DNA of 64,000 bases, from positions 32,494 to 96,493 of the forward strand of contig NZ_CABJDK010000006.1 of assembly GCF_902364355.1 (NCBI RefSeq), read 5' to 3'. The notes beneath the pieces were generated by a model. That model saw nothing but the letters and a program-made list of their open reading frames with translations, was not told the DNA's origin and searched no databases. Source of the DNA: Collinsella aerofaciens (lineage in GTDB: Bacteria > Actinomycetota > Coriobacteriia > Coriobacteriales > Coriobacteriaceae). Made by a program: the position numbers and the translations under genes. Below are positions 8,413 to 17,272 of the stretch, one piece after another. How positions within the stretch are numbered: position 1 is the stretch's first letter; every line of letters begins with the position of its first letter.

Positions 8413-8482
8413 GGACATGGGGTCCACGCTATGCGGATTCGATGCGCAGGTAGCGCCGTCTGGATAGCGAGGTTTACGGGAC

Positions 8483-10792
8483 ATGTCACTGACTCCCAAC
8501 GAGGCATATGCGGCAAAGCAGCCGTTTGTGGACAAGGAGACGCTCGAGCATATCGTCGAGCAATTCCCCACGCCGTTTCATCTATATGACGAGGCGGGCA
8601 TCCGCCGCAACATGCAAGAAGTGCGCGACGCCTTTGCCTGGAACCCGGGCTTTAAGGAATACTTTGCCGTCAAGGCCAACCCCAACCCAGCGCTCATCTC
8701 CATTCTCAACGAATACGGCTGCGGCTGCGATTGCTCGAGCTATACCGAGCTCATGATCGCCCGCTCGCTGGGCATCACGGGGCACGACATCATGTTCTCG
8801 TCCAACGACACGCCCGCGGCGGACTTTGAGCTCGCCGACAAGCTGGGCGCTATCGTCAACTTCGACGACGTCAGCCACATTGAATTCTTTGAGCGCGTTG
8901 CGGGGCCCATTCCCAAGACGGTCAGCTGCCGCTTTAATCCGGGCGGCCTGTTCCAGCTCTCCAACGGCATCATGGACAACCCGGGCGACTCCAAATATGG
9001 CATGACCACCGAGCAGCTCTTCGAGGCCCTCCGCATGCTCAAGGCCAAGGGCGCTGAGGACTTTGGCATCCACGCATTCCTTGCCAGCAACACCGTCACC
9101 AACGACTACTATCCCAAACTCGCGCGCATTCTCTTTGAGCTTGCCGTGCGCCTGGAGCGCGAGACCGGTGCACACGTCGCCTTCATCAACTTATCCGGCG
9201 GCGTCGGCATCCCCTACCTGCCCGAGCAGCAGGCTAACGACATCCATGCCATCGGCGAGGGAGTGCACGCGGCATACGACGAGATCTTGGTTCCCGCCGG
9301 CATGGACGATGTGGCCATCTGCACCGAGATGGGCCGCTTTATGATGGGCCCCTACGGCTGTCTGGTCACCAAGGCCATCCACGAAAAGCAGATCTACAAG
9401 GACTATATCGGTGTCGACGCAAGCGCGGTCGATCTGATCCGCCCTGCCATGTATGGCGCCTACCACCACATTACGGTGATGGGCCAGCCGGGTGGCTCCG
9501 ACAAGACCGCGGCGCCTGTCACAAACACGTACGACATTACGGGCAATCTGTGCGAGAACAACGACAAGTTCGCCATCGATCGTGAGCTGCCGCATATCGA
9601 CATGGGCGACCTGCTTGTGATCCACGATACCGGCGCGCATGGCTACTCCATGGGCTACAACTACAACGGACGCCTGCGCTCCGCCGAGGTGCTGCTGCGC
9701 CCCGACGGCTCGGCCGACCTCATCCGCCGCGCCGAGCGCCCGGGCGATTATTTTGCCACACTCGATGTGCTGCCGTGCGGCCGAGAGCTGCTGGCCAAGT
9801 CGCGCGCCGAAAGTGCTCGCCGTCGCGCTCAGGACGAGCGCTTGACCGTCGCCGCCCAATGGAATAAGCGCATCCAGATCGCGGAAGCGAAGGTGAAGAA
9901 CATGGATATCCGCAACCTCGAGGGCTCAATCGTCGCCCTTGTTACGCCGTTTAAAAAGGACGGCAGCGTCGACTTTGACGCACTCGAGCGCCTTATCGAT
10001 TTCCACCTGCAAAATGGCACTGACGCCATCCTCACCCTGGGTACCACCGGAGAGAGTGCCACGATGACCGACGACGAGGACAACTCCGTTGTCGCCGCAG
10101 TTGTCAAGCAGGTTGCGGGCCGCGTCCCCGTCATCGCCGGCTCGGGCTCCAACTCCACGCAGACCATGCTCACCAAGTCGCTCACCTACCAGGGCCTGGG
10201 TGCCGATGGTCTGCTGCTCATTACCCCCTACTACAACAAGTCTAACGAAGAGGGCGTCTACCAGCACTTTAAGACCGTGGCCGACGCCGTGGACATCCCC
10301 TGCATTCTGTACAACATCCCCGGCCGCTGTGGCTGCGGTATCAGCGAGCACAACGTAGAGCGCTTGGCCGCACACCCCAACATCATGGGCATCAAGGAGG
10401 CCTCGGGCAACGTCGCCTACGCGGCCAAGATCGCCCACCTGCTGTCCGATGACTTCCGCATGTACTCGGGCGAGGATGCACTCACCGTGCCGCTCATGAG
10501 CCTAGGCGCTTCGGGTGCCATCAGCGTGTGGGCCGACGTACAGCCGCAGCTCGTGCACGACATGTGCCGCGCCTATCTGGACGGTGACGTAGCGCGCGCC
10601 CGCGATATCCAGATTGCCGGCCAGCCGCTCATCAACGCCCTCTTTAGCGAGGTCAACCCCATCCCCGTTAAAGAAGCGCTCGCCCAGATGGGTATGATCG
10701 AGGCAAACTACCGCATGCCGCTGTGCCCCATGGCCGACGATACGCGTGCCGCACTTACCGATGCTCTGAAGGGAGCTGGTCTGCTTGATTAA
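8483..10792 (+). CDS. lysA-dapA: Fused diaminopimelate decarboxylase - dihydrodipicolinate synthase
   Basis: One 769-codon frame encodes two complete enzymes. Residues about 1-440 are a PLP-dependent diaminopimelate decarboxylase (LysA): the Schiff-base Lys is in FAVKANPNP (Lys 64), with the NLSGGVGIP loop and CTEMGRF later. Residues 474-769 are a full 4-hydroxy-tetrahydrodipicolinate synthase (DapA): GTTGES at 520-525, Tyr in LYNIPGR (610) and Schiff-base Lys 638 in GIKEASGN. The charged linker is about 30 residues. The first and last enzymes of the lysine branch are thus joined. AAGGTGA lies before ATG 9902 (Met 474), so DapA might also be made alone. dapB overlaps the end; a lysine riboswitch precedes the gene. 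Confidence 0.93.
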   Translation: MSLTPNEAYAAKQPFVDKETLEHIVEQFPTPFHLYDEAGIRRNMQEVRDAFAWNPGFKEYFAVKANPNPALISILNEYGCGCDCSSYTELMIARSLGITGHDIMFSSNDTPAADFELADKLGAIVNFDDVSHIEFFERVAGPIPKTVSCRFNPGGLFQLSNGIMDNPGDSKYGMTTEQLFEALRMLKAKGAEDFGIHAFLASNTVTNDYYPKLARILFELAVRLERETGAHVAFINLSGGVGIPYLPEQQANDIHAIGEGVHAAYDEILVPAGMDDVAICTEMGRFMMGPYGCLVTKAIHEKQIYKDYIGVDASAVDLIRPAMYGAYHHITVMGQPGGSDKTAAPVTNTYDITGNLCENNDKFAIDRELPHIDMGDLLVIHDTGAHGYSMGYNYNGRLRSAEVLLRPDGSADLIRRAERPGDYFATLDVLPCGRELLAKSRAESARRRAQDERLTVAAQWNKRIQIAEAKVKNMDIRNLEGSIVALVTPFKKDGSVDFDALERLIDFHLQNGTDAILTLGTTGESATMTDDEDNSVVAAVVKQVAGRVPVIAGSGSNSTQTMLTKSLTYQGLGADGLLLITPYYNKSNEEGVYQHFKTVADAVDIPCILYNIPGRCGCGISEHNVERLAAHPNIMGIKEASGNVAYAAKIAHLLSDDFRMYSGEDALTVPLMSLGASGAISVWADVQPQLVHDMCRAYLDGDVARARDIQIAGQPLINALFSEVNPIPVKEALAQMGMIEANYRMPLCPMADDTRAALTDALKGAGLLD

Positions 10793-11525
10793 GACCGTCA
10801 TTATGGGAACGGGTCGCATGGGCTCGCTCATCCGCACCACTGCCGAGGGTATTGTCGATACCGCCGGACAGCCCGTTTTCGACATTGTGGCCCAGATCGG
10901 TTTTGACCTGTCTGAGCTCGAAAGCGCCCCGGCAGCCGACGTCATCATCGACTTCTCGAATGTCGTGACCTTCGATGCCGTCGTTGCCTATGTCGAGCGT
11001 ACAGGCGCGGCGTTGGTCTCGGGCACCACGGGCTATACGCCCGAGCAGATGGATCGCCTGCGCGAGCTAGGTCAGAGCGCCCGTGTCATGCACTCCGGCA
11101 ACTACTCCATCGGCATCGCGGCCCTGCGTCATCTGGTGGCACAGGCCACGCGCGAACTGCCCGGCTTTGACTGCGAGATCGTCGAGACGCACCACAACCA
11201 AAAGGTCGATGCCCCCAGCGGTACCGCCAAGCTGCTGCTCGATGCCGTTGTCGAAGCCGAGCCCGAGGCAGGCTACCACCCCGTCTATGGCCGCGAGGGC
11301 ATGTGCGGCGCGCGCGACCCCAAGGAGATCGGCATGCACTCGCTGCGCGGTGGCACCGTTGCCGGCGTTCACGAGGTGAGCTTCTTTGGTCAGGACGAGG
11401 AGGTCACGCTCGCGCATCGCGCCACGAGCCGTCAGATCTTTGTCAACGGCGCCCTGGCAGCCGCGCAGAAGCTCGTCACCCGCGAGCACGGCTTCTATAC
11501 GTTCGACCAGGTCATGTTTGCCTAA
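10785..11525 (+). CDS. dapB: 4-hydroxy-tetrahydrodipicolinate reductase
   Basis: A 246-residue DapB, the second enzyme of the diaminopimelate pathway, which reduces the DapA product with NAD(P)H in the cytoplasm. The N-terminal MGTGRMG loop binds the nucleotide, and HHNQKVDAPSGTA in the middle is the DapB signature with catalytic His and Lys. The start is TTG at 10785, overlapping the last codons of dapA by eight bases, with GGGAG about ten bases upstream; this predicts translational coupling. Length is normal for the family. Confidence 0.95.
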   Translation: MIKTVIMGTGRMGSLIRTTAEGIVDTAGQPVFDIVAQIGFDLSELESAPAADVIIDFSNVVTFDAVVAYVERTGAALVSGTTGYTPEQMDRLRELGQSARVMHSGNYSIGIAALRHLVAQATRELPGFDCEIVETHHNQKVDAPSGTAKLLLDAVVEAEPEAGYHPVYGREGMCGARDPKEIGMHSLRGGTVAGVHEVSFFGQDEEVTLAHRATSRQIFVNGALAAAQKLVTREHGFYTFDQVMFA

Positions 11526-11564
11526 CCAACTATCTACCGTACCCACGCAAAGGAGAAACAGCAT

Positions 11565-12284
11565 ATGAGTAACGCAGCCGAGATGGATGCCCAGGAGATC
11601 ATCAATTACATCGCCACCGCGCCTAAAAAGACGCCCGTCAAGCTGTATGTGCGCGAGAAGCCCGGCATGAAGGTTGCCTGGGGCGATGCGCACGTCTACG
11701 GCGGCCGTCGCGGCAAGACCGTCTTTGGCGACTGGGATGAGCTCAAGGCAATCCTCGACGCTAACGCCGACTCCATCGACTACTACGACGTAGAGAACGA
11801 TTGCCGCAACTCCGCCGTGCCCATGCTCGACCTCAAGGGCATCAACGCCCGCATTGAGCCGGGCGCGATCATCCGCGATCGCGTCGAAATCGGCGACCGC
11901 GCCGTCATCATGATGGGCGCCATCATCAACATCGGCTCCGTCATTGGTGAAGGCTCCATGATCGACATGGGCGCCGTGCTGGGCGGCCGCGCCACCGTGG
12001 GCAAGAACTGCCACATCGGCGCCGGCACCGTGCTGGCAGGTGTCGTGGAGCCCGCAAGCGCCACGCCCGTCATCATCGAGGACGATGTCATGATCGGCGC
12101 AAACGCCGTGGTCCTGGAAGGCGTGCGCGTGGGCAAGGGCGCTGTTGTCGCCGCCGGCGCCGTGTGCGTCGAGGACGTCCCCGCCGGCGCCGTCGTGGCC
12201 GGTGTCCCCGCCCGCGTCATCAAGATGCGCGACGAGAAGACCGACAGCAAGACCGGCCTCGAGGAAGGTCTGCGCCAGCTGTAA
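11565..12284 (+). CDS. dapH: 2,3,4,5-tetrahydropyridine-2,6-dicarboxylate N-acetyltransferase
   Basis: A 239-residue left-handed beta-helix acyltransferase. The N-terminal part ([18 protein letters not shown]) and the core ([18 protein letters not shown], with the hexapeptide repeats to about residue 210) closely follow Bacillus DapH as I remember it, not the succinyl-type DapD. It acetylates tetrahydrodipicolinate, so lysine and DAP are made here by the acetylase branch. That branch also needs an aminotransferase and a deacetylase; candidates are the PatA-like gene at 16.1-17.3 kb and the divergent M20 gene. AAAGGAGA precedes the start. It is the last gene of the riboswitch-controlled operon. 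Confidence 0.93.
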   Translation: MSNAAEMDAQEIINYIATAPKKTPVKLYVREKPGMKVAWGDAHVYGGRRGKTVFGDWDELKAILDANADSIDYYDVENDCRNSAVPMLDLKGINARIEPGAIIRDRVEIGDRAVIMMGAIINIGSVIGEGSMIDMGAVLGGRATVGKNCHIGAGTVLAGVVEPASATPVIIEDDVMIGANAVVLEGVRVGKGAVVAAGAVCVEDVPAGAVVAGVPARVIKMRDEKTDSKTGLEEGLRQL

Positions 12285-12287
12285 TTG

Positions 12288-12313
12288 TTACGCGGTTTTA
12301 CCAAACCGCGTAA
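12288..12313 (+). terminator. Hairpin after dapH, terminator-like without U tract
   Basis: A perfect 11-bp stem, TTACGCGGTTT with AAACCGCGTAA, starts three bases after the dapH stop and has a four-base loop. It is not followed by a T-run, so it may protect the mRNA end or work together with the structured element just downstream. Confidence 0.5.
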
Positions 12314-12327
12314 CGGCTCGACGCTGC

Positions 12328-12425
12328 AAACGCCCCTAAGCGGCAATCTGACGTTCAATCGTCGGTCGCGTACCGAAGTACGCTTCCCTCCTCTTTCACG
12401 TCACCTTGCTCGCCTAGGGGCGTTT
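12328..12425. repeat. 98-bp imperfect palindrome, candidate structured RNA or mobile repeat
   Basis: The ends AAACGCCCCTA and TAGGGGCGTTT are perfect complements. Further in, GGCAATCTGACGT can pair with ACGTCACCTTGC with bulges. On the minus strand an inner GCGTAC-TTCG-GTACGC stem has a canonical UUCG tetraloop. The plus-strand end TTTTCG could also serve as terminator for dapH. Confidence 0.55.
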
Positions 12426-12468
12426 TCGCTGACGTATGCTCAGTCTGCAACTCAATTCAGCTCCAAGC

Positions 12469-12508
12469 AAAAAGGCCGAAGTCCCGAAGGGTTTCGACCT
12501 TTGTTTTT
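12469..12508 (-). terminator. Terminator of the NdpA-like gene
   Basis: On the minus strand AAAGGTCGAAACCC, a TTCG loop and GGGACTTCGGCCTTT form a long stem followed by a T-run. It also has a T-run in the plus direction and may act both ways. Confidence 0.8.
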
Positions 12509-12528
12509 CTGCAGCGTCCAAGCGCAGT

Positions 12529-13533
12529 TTATCTATTCTCGATGCTGCCGATGTTTTTGAGCTCGATGGAAATGAGGCCGTTGGGCTCGTTGACGAACTC
12601 GATGTACTCGGAGTTCGAGCCCATCTCGGCCGGAAAGCTGATCTCGATGCCCGTATCGGTACGAATCTTGTGGTTGCGCACGGCCGCACGCTCGACCTGC
12701 TTGCGCTCCACGGGCACACGCTCGGGCACCTTCTCTTCGGTCAGCGCCGCGCGTACGCTCTCCTTGATGACCGGCTCGTCCTCAAAGACCTCATCGACGA
12801 TATCCCAGGGCGGCAGCTCCTCGTCATCCTCAACCTTCTCGGCAACGGCAGCCTTAACCTTAGCGAGCGCTACGGCCGTATTGGCACCGTGCTCCTCGGC
12901 GACTTCCTCGACCACGCGCGTCACGGTGTCGATGACCTCCTTGCCCGACACGCCCGTATCGCACTGCAGCAGACCGTCGGGAATGAGCATGCGGTCTTCG
13001 CCGGCAATCTTGCGCTTCTTGTCCACATAGCCGATCTCCATGGTGCTCGCACGCACGATGGCATAGCTTGGCACCTTTTGGGAAGGATTCGGCAGGATAG
13101 CATAGTGGCGCGCGATGTCGTTGCGTACCTCGCCCTCCTCGCGGCCCACCTCGTGCATAAAGGCCTGCTTGGAGCCCAGCAGCATCACGGCAAACCAGCG
13201 GGCATCCTCATCGTCGTCAAAGTCGGCCACGAGCACATCGGTGGACTCGGCTTTTTCGGCCTTGGTAAGCTCGGAGGAAATGAACTCCGCAATCTGCTGC
13301 GACAGGTCTACGAACTCGCGCTCGCCAAAGAAATAGCCCTTGAGCTCGCCGCCAAACGCAGAGTTCTCGGCAAACGCGGCGCGTTTATTGTCGGCCGAGG
13401 TACGTGCGCGGCGCAGATGCGTGGTCACGAAGTTGCGCACGGTACGGCTCTCGATATCGAGCTCGCGCTGGCTCATAACGTTGACGGCAGAGTCAAAGTC
13501 CAGGATATGCAGAATCGCATGATTGATTTTCAT
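12529..13533 (-). CDS. Nucleoid-associated protein, NdpA/YejK family
   Basis: A 334-residue cytoplasmic protein that matches the 37-kDa nucleoid-associated family: the N-terminal INHAILHILD motif, an Asp/Glu-rich middle and a C-terminal basic-acidic domain. Family members bind DNA or sit on the nucleoid; the biochemical role is still poorly defined. The start at 13533 begins MKINHAI as usual for the family; an ATG three codons earlier is possible. It stands alone between convergent dapH and a DUF2974 gene, with its own terminator. Confidence 0.8.
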   Translation of the reverse strand: MKINHAILHILDFDSAVNVMSQRELDIESRTVRNFVTTHLRRARTSADNKRAAFAENSAFGGELKGYFFGEREFVDLSQQIAEFISSELTKAEKAESTDVLVADFDDDEDARWFAVMLLGSKQAFMHEVGREEGEVRNDIARHYAILPNPSQKVPSYAIVRASTMEIGYVDKKRKIAGEDRMLIPDGLLQCDTGVSGKEVIDTVTRVVEEVAEEHGANTAVALAKVKAAVAEKVEDDEELPPWDIVDEVFEDEPVIKESVRAALTEEKVPERVPVERKQVERAAVRNHKIRTDTGIEISFPAEMGSNSEYIEFVNEPNGLISIELKNIGSIENR

Positions 13534-13607
13534 ATACGGCATTCCGTTCTAGATTGAATTGAGCACGAACCAGTATAGCGGTCGAGCCCGCCCCAGGCGC
13601 ATCGAAG

Positions 13608-13642
13608 ATTGGTGCATCGGGGACAGGTTGCTTTGCACCAAT
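13608..13642. repeat. REP-like hairpin with GGGACAGGTT core
   Basis: ATTGGTGCA and TGCACCAAT flank CGGGGACAGGTTGCTT. A related unit lies on the other side of the neighbouring gene at 14821-14872. Confidence 0.6.
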
Positions 13643-13644
13643 GG

Positions 13645-14805
13645 CTAGCGCAGGAGCTCGGACTGCCATACCTCGAGCTGTTCTGCCAGGCTCTTACCAC
13701 TAGAAGGCACGCTGAACTCGGGACGTTTGGGCAGCAGCGCACACTTAAGAATTGCCACGATGGTCTGCGAGACAAAGCGTCGCGTATCCTTGTCAAACCC
13801 TTGCGCAGCCTGGAGCATCACGGGCAGGCTCTCGCGCAGATTCCCAGCGATATCCGCAAACCGCTCAGCACCCGTAGCCTCAAACACGGAGAACAACGCA
13901 TCTACAAAACGCTCGCGCTCGCTAGGCGAAACTGCAAGCAGCATCTCGCGAATGGAGCCATCAACGTATCGAGCACCGGCGGACAGGCGCTCACAGTACA
14001 CGAAGTCGCGACCATCAACCACCCAGCTAAAGGGATTGTGCTGCAGCAGGCTGAACTCGGTGCTCTCAACGATGGCATAGTCCTCCTGCGTCTCGAACAT
14101 CATGCCAAAGATCGACGACCGAGGTAGCGTCTTGTCGATTCGACCGGAAAGATCGGCAAAGGCGTTGCCGTTCAGAAACTCCTCGACGAAACCCGGACCA
14201 TCATGGGAATACGCCTGTTCGATTCGCGCACGGGCGACATCGGAGCACATCGCCGCACCGTACACCGCAAGGTTTCCACCCTTGGAATGACCTCCGCACA
14301 AAAGCGGCCCGTCAATCGCATCCGCCGCCTCGTCCACATAACGCGCCGCGGATTCCTGGGCCGGCACAGGATACCGGAACGCCATGTTAAAGTCCTCTTT
14401 CCAGCCCACAATCGTGCTGTCGGTCCCCCGGAAGGAAAGATAGCTAAACCCCGCCGGAAACCGGAACGCCATGGCTGCAAACTGCTCTGTCGCCACCACA
14501 TCGCTCACGGCACGATAGCCGCAAACGTGCACGCCACGGTAGCGAGGACTTGCTGCCACGGCCTCCAGCAAGGCCTTGCTCCCCTCCGGGTCCCACAAGT
14601 CGTCAATCATGTCCCGGTAGCACTCGGCACGCAGCAGCTCGCGTACGTCTAGGCCCTGCCAGTTCGTCAGCTCCGCCATATCACCCGGCAAACGCAAATA
14701 GGACAACCACGCAAAGACGAGGCTATCCACCGCGCAGAACGGCCTCTCCTCAAACGGATCAAACGCCGTCTGGGCATAGGTTAAAAAATTAGGCGAATCC
14801 GACAT
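13645..14805 (-). CDS. DUF2974 (Mbeg1-like) alpha/beta-hydrolase protein
   Basis: A 386-residue protein of the lipase-like DUF2974 group. The nucleophile elbow is GHSKGG at about residue 177, and FRGTDSTIVGW near 128 is the lipase-3 like segment before it. The N-terminus (NFLTYAQTAF, FCAVDSLVFAWLSYL) is the usual Mbeg1-like start. It has no signal peptide. Substrate is unknown; a lipid or ester is suggested by the fold. The start at 14805 has GGGAGGG four bases upstream. The gene is bracketed by two copies of a REP-like repeat (13608 and 14821). Confidence 0.75.
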   Translation of the reverse strand: MSDSPNFLTYAQTAFDPFEERPFCAVDSLVFAWLSYLRLPGDMAELTNWQGLDVRELLRAECYRDMIDDLWDPEGSKALLEAVAASPRYRGVHVCGYRAVSDVVATEQFAAMAFRFPAGFSYLSFRGTDSTIVGWKEDFNMAFRYPVPAQESAARYVDEAADAIDGPLLCGGHSKGGNLAVYGAAMCSDVARARIEQAYSHDGPGFVEEFLNGNAFADLSGRIDKTLPRSSIFGMMFETQEDYAIVESTEFSLLQHNPFSWVVDGRDFVYCERLSAGARYVDGSIREMLLAVSPSERERFVDALFSVFEATGAERFADIAGNLRESLPVMLQAAQGFDKDTRRFVSQTIVAILKCALLPKRPEFSVPSSGKSLAEQLEVWQSELLR

Positions 14806-14820
14806 GGCCCTCCCATCAAC

Positions 14821-14872
14821 TATGGTGCATTGGGGCAACTATGGTGCATTGGGGTCAGGTTACTTTGCACCA
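14821..14872. repeat. REP-like repeat, one partial and one complete unit
   Basis: TATGGTGCATTGGGG occurs at 14821 and again at about 14840, the second continuing into TCAGGTTACTTTGCACC. The complete unit is closely related to that at 13608-13642, differing at a few positions. Confidence 0.6.
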
Positions 14873-14907
14873 AAAAGGCGCCCGGGCCGTGTGGACCCGG
14901 ACGCCTT
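14871..14907 (-). terminator. Terminator of ldh
   Basis: On the minus strand GGCGTCCGGG and CCCGGGCGCC form a stem followed by TTTTT, 30 bases after the ldh stop codon. Confidence 0.85.
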
Positions 14908-14938
14908 CATTGTAGCTTTTCGCTCTAGCGAGCTTGAT

Positions 14939-15889
14939 TTAGCAGGAGAAGTCGACGCTGTCGATGATATCCTTGAGGGCCTTGGCGGAGGCGGTGAGCT
15001 CATGCTGCTCGTCATCGTTCAGCGGCACGGGGACGCGACAGACGACGCCGTCGCGGCCAACGACCGTCGGCATGGAGATGGCAAGATCGGACAGGCCATA
15101 CTCGCCCACCATGAGCGAGGAGACGGGCAGAACGGTCTGCTCATCGCGCATGACGGCGGTGCAGATGCGCTTGACGGCCATGGCGACGCCATAGTAGGTG
15201 GCGTGCTTCTTCTCGATGATGGTGTAGGCGGAGTTCTTGACGTCCTCGGCGATGCGCTTCTCGGCAGCCTCATGCTCCAGATGACCGTGAAGCTCGCAGA
15301 AAGTGTTCAGCGGCACGCCGGCAACCTGGGCGCTGGACCAAGCGACAAACTCAGAGTCGCCGTGCTCACCCATGACATAGGCCTGGACATCGCGCGGGTC
15401 AACCTCGACGTGGGCACCAAGCATCTGCTGCAGACGGCCAGTGTCGAGCACGGTGCCGGAGCCGATGACATGGCCCTCGGGCAGGCCGGACATCTTGATG
15501 GCGGCATAGGTCAGAACATCGACCGGGTTGGAGACAATGAGCAGAATGCCGTCGAAGCCAGACTTCTTAATTTCGGGAATGATGGACTTAAAGATGTTGA
15601 CGTTCTTGTTGACCAGGTCCAGGCGAGTCTCACCGGGCTTCTGGGCAGCGCCAGCGGTGACGACGATCATGGCGGCGTCGGCGACATCGGAATAATCGCC
15701 GGCGTAGATCTTCATCGGCTCGGCAAACGTCATGCCGTGCGCGATATCCAGGGCCTCACCCTCGGCGCGGTTCTTGTCCACGTCGATGAGGACCATCTCG
15801 GAGAACAGACCACTCTGCATCAGCGCGAACGCCGAAGACGAACCAACGAAACCGCAGCCGACAATAGCGACCTTCTTCTCGTTAACCAT
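14939..15889 (-). CDS. ldh: L-lactate dehydrogenase
   Basis: A 316-residue NAD-dependent L-lactate dehydrogenase that reduces pyruvate to lactate and regenerates NAD+ in fermentation. The dinucleotide loop GCGFVGSS is at 11-18. The specificity loop reads AGAAQKPGETR; the Gln is the lactate-type residue (malate dehydrogenases carry Arg there). The active-site GEHGDSE motif is present. The start at 15889 has GGGAG upstream; a longer N-terminus reading through the leader has no family match. It is a single-gene unit with its own terminator. Confidence 0.95.
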   Translation of the reverse strand: MVNEKKVAIVGCGFVGSSSAFALMQSGLFSEMVLIDVDKNRAEGEALDIAHGMTFAEPMKIYAGDYSDVADAAMIVVTAGAAQKPGETRLDLVNKNVNIFKSIIPEIKKSGFDGILLIVSNPVDVLTYAAIKMSGLPEGHVIGSGTVLDTGRLQQMLGAHVEVDPRDVQAYVMGEHGDSEFVAWSSAQVAGVPLNTFCELHGHLEHEAAEKRIAEDVKNSAYTIIEKKHATYYGVAMAVKRICTAVMRDEQTVLPVSSLMVGEYGLSDLAISMPTVVGRDGVVCRVPVPLNDDEQHELTASAKALKDIIDSVDFSC

Positions 15890-16089
15890 TAGAAACTCCC
15901 ATCTCTCTCCACAAACAAGCCGCCCGGGAACGACCCGAGCGGCTTGCCGTAATCCCAATACATCCAATCGGGACTTTGATTATGCTCCTATTCGCAGCCA
16001 AAAATCGACCGTTTGCCGAAATTGTTTGCAGGATTCGTAAAATAACTGCACGAAATCGGTTTCGAGCTATTGACGAGCGGAATAGCTTT

Positions 16090-17253
16090 CTAATACAGGC
16101 CCGCCTCGCGAATGGCCTCGACAGCCAAAGCGATCTGATCGGGCGGCAGGACCAGCGCCATGCGCACATGCCCCTCACCCGAAGGACCAAAGCTCGCGCC
16201 CGGCGTCACCACAACGCCGGCCTTCTCCATAAGCTCCTCGCAAAACGCCATGGAATCGGTGCGACCACCGGGAAGCTTGGCCCACACAAACATAGAGCCA
16301 TGCGCGTTGGGACGCTCCCAGCCCAAGCCCTCAAGACCGTCGCACAGGGCATCGCGGCGCTCCTGGTACTTCAGACGCTGCGCCTCGACCTCATCGCGCG
16401 GACCGTTCAGGCAGGCGATAGCAGCCTTCTGGATCGGGAAGAACATACCAAAGTCGATCTGGCCGCGCAGCTTGGCAAAGGCAGAGACCACGTCCTCGCG
16501 GCCGACCAAAAAGCCGATACGCGCACCGGTAACGTTAAACGACTTGGAAAGCGAGAAGAACTCCACGCCCACCTCAAGCGCACCAGGATACTGCAAGAAG
16601 CTTCCGCCCGGCTCGCCGTCGAACACGATGTCGGAGTACGCGTTGTCATGGACGATGAGCAGGTCGTGCTCGCGGGCGAAAGCGATGATCTCCTCGTAGA
16701 CCTCGGGCGTGCCCACCGAGCCGACCGGGTTGGCGGGCAACGACACGATCATATACTTGGCACGATCGGCCACCTCGGGATCGATGCCCGCCACATAGGG
16801 CAGGTAATTATGCTCGGCGACCAACGGATAGTACTCGAGCTTGGCATCGGCAATCTTGGCGCCCGCCTCAAAGACCGGGTAGCACGGATCGGGAACCAAA
16901 ATGGTGTCACCCGGATCGAGCAGGGCCAGGCCCAAATGGCCCACGCCCTCCTGCGTGCCGTTGCACGACTGCACCATAGACGGCGTAATGCCCGAAACGC
17001 CAAAGCGGCGCTCATAGTAATCGCACACGGCTTGCTTGAGTTCGGGCAGGTCGCGCAGGGCATACTTCCACATCTCGGGGTCCTGGGCCGCTTGCGTGAG
17101 CGCCTCGACCACGTGGTCGTACGGCTTAAAGTCGGGCGTGCCCACGCTCATGTTGTAAATGGTCTTGCCCTGAGCCTTCAGCGCAAGCAGTTTGTTGTTG
17201 AGCGAGGCGAAGACCTCCGCGCCAAAGCGGTCGAGACGCTGCGATGCCTGCAT
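16090..17253 (-). CDS. Class I/II aminotransferase, PatA-like (candidate N-acetyl-LL-DAP aminotransferase)
   Basis: A 387-residue PLP enzyme of fold type I. The Schiff-base Lys is in SLSKSFN, with SLPANPVG before it and GARIGFLVG after it. The N-terminus (ASLNNKLLALKAQGKTIYNMS) is typical of the LL-DAP/PatA-like aminotransferase group. The acetylase lysine pathway encoded at 8-12 kb needs an N-acetyl-LL-DAP aminotransferase, and this is the only suitable gene in view, though 4 kb away. Other amino-acid substrates are possible. AAAGGTGG precedes the start at 17253. A terminator hairpin of the upstream NAD synthetase gene ends just before. Confidence 0.75.
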   Translation of the reverse strand: MQASQRLDRFGAEVFASLNNKLLALKAQGKTIYNMSVGTPDFKPYDHVVEALTQAAQDPEMWKYALRDLPELKQAVCDYYERRFGVSGITPSMVQSCNGTQEGVGHLGLALLDPGDTILVPDPCYPVFEAGAKIADAKLEYYPLVAEHNYLPYVAGIDPEVADRAKYMIVSLPANPVGSVGTPEVYEEIIAFAREHDLLIVHDNAYSDIVFDGEPGGSFLQYPGALEVGVEFFSLSKSFNVTGARIGFLVGREDVVSAFAKLRGQIDFGMFFPIQKAAIACLNGPRDEVEAQRLKYQERRDALCDGLEGLGWERPNAHGSMFVWAKLPGGRTDSMAFCEELMEKAGVVVTPGASFGPSGEGHVRMALVLPPDQIALAVEAIREAGLY

Positions 17254-17272
17254 GGTGCCACCTTTCGATATG

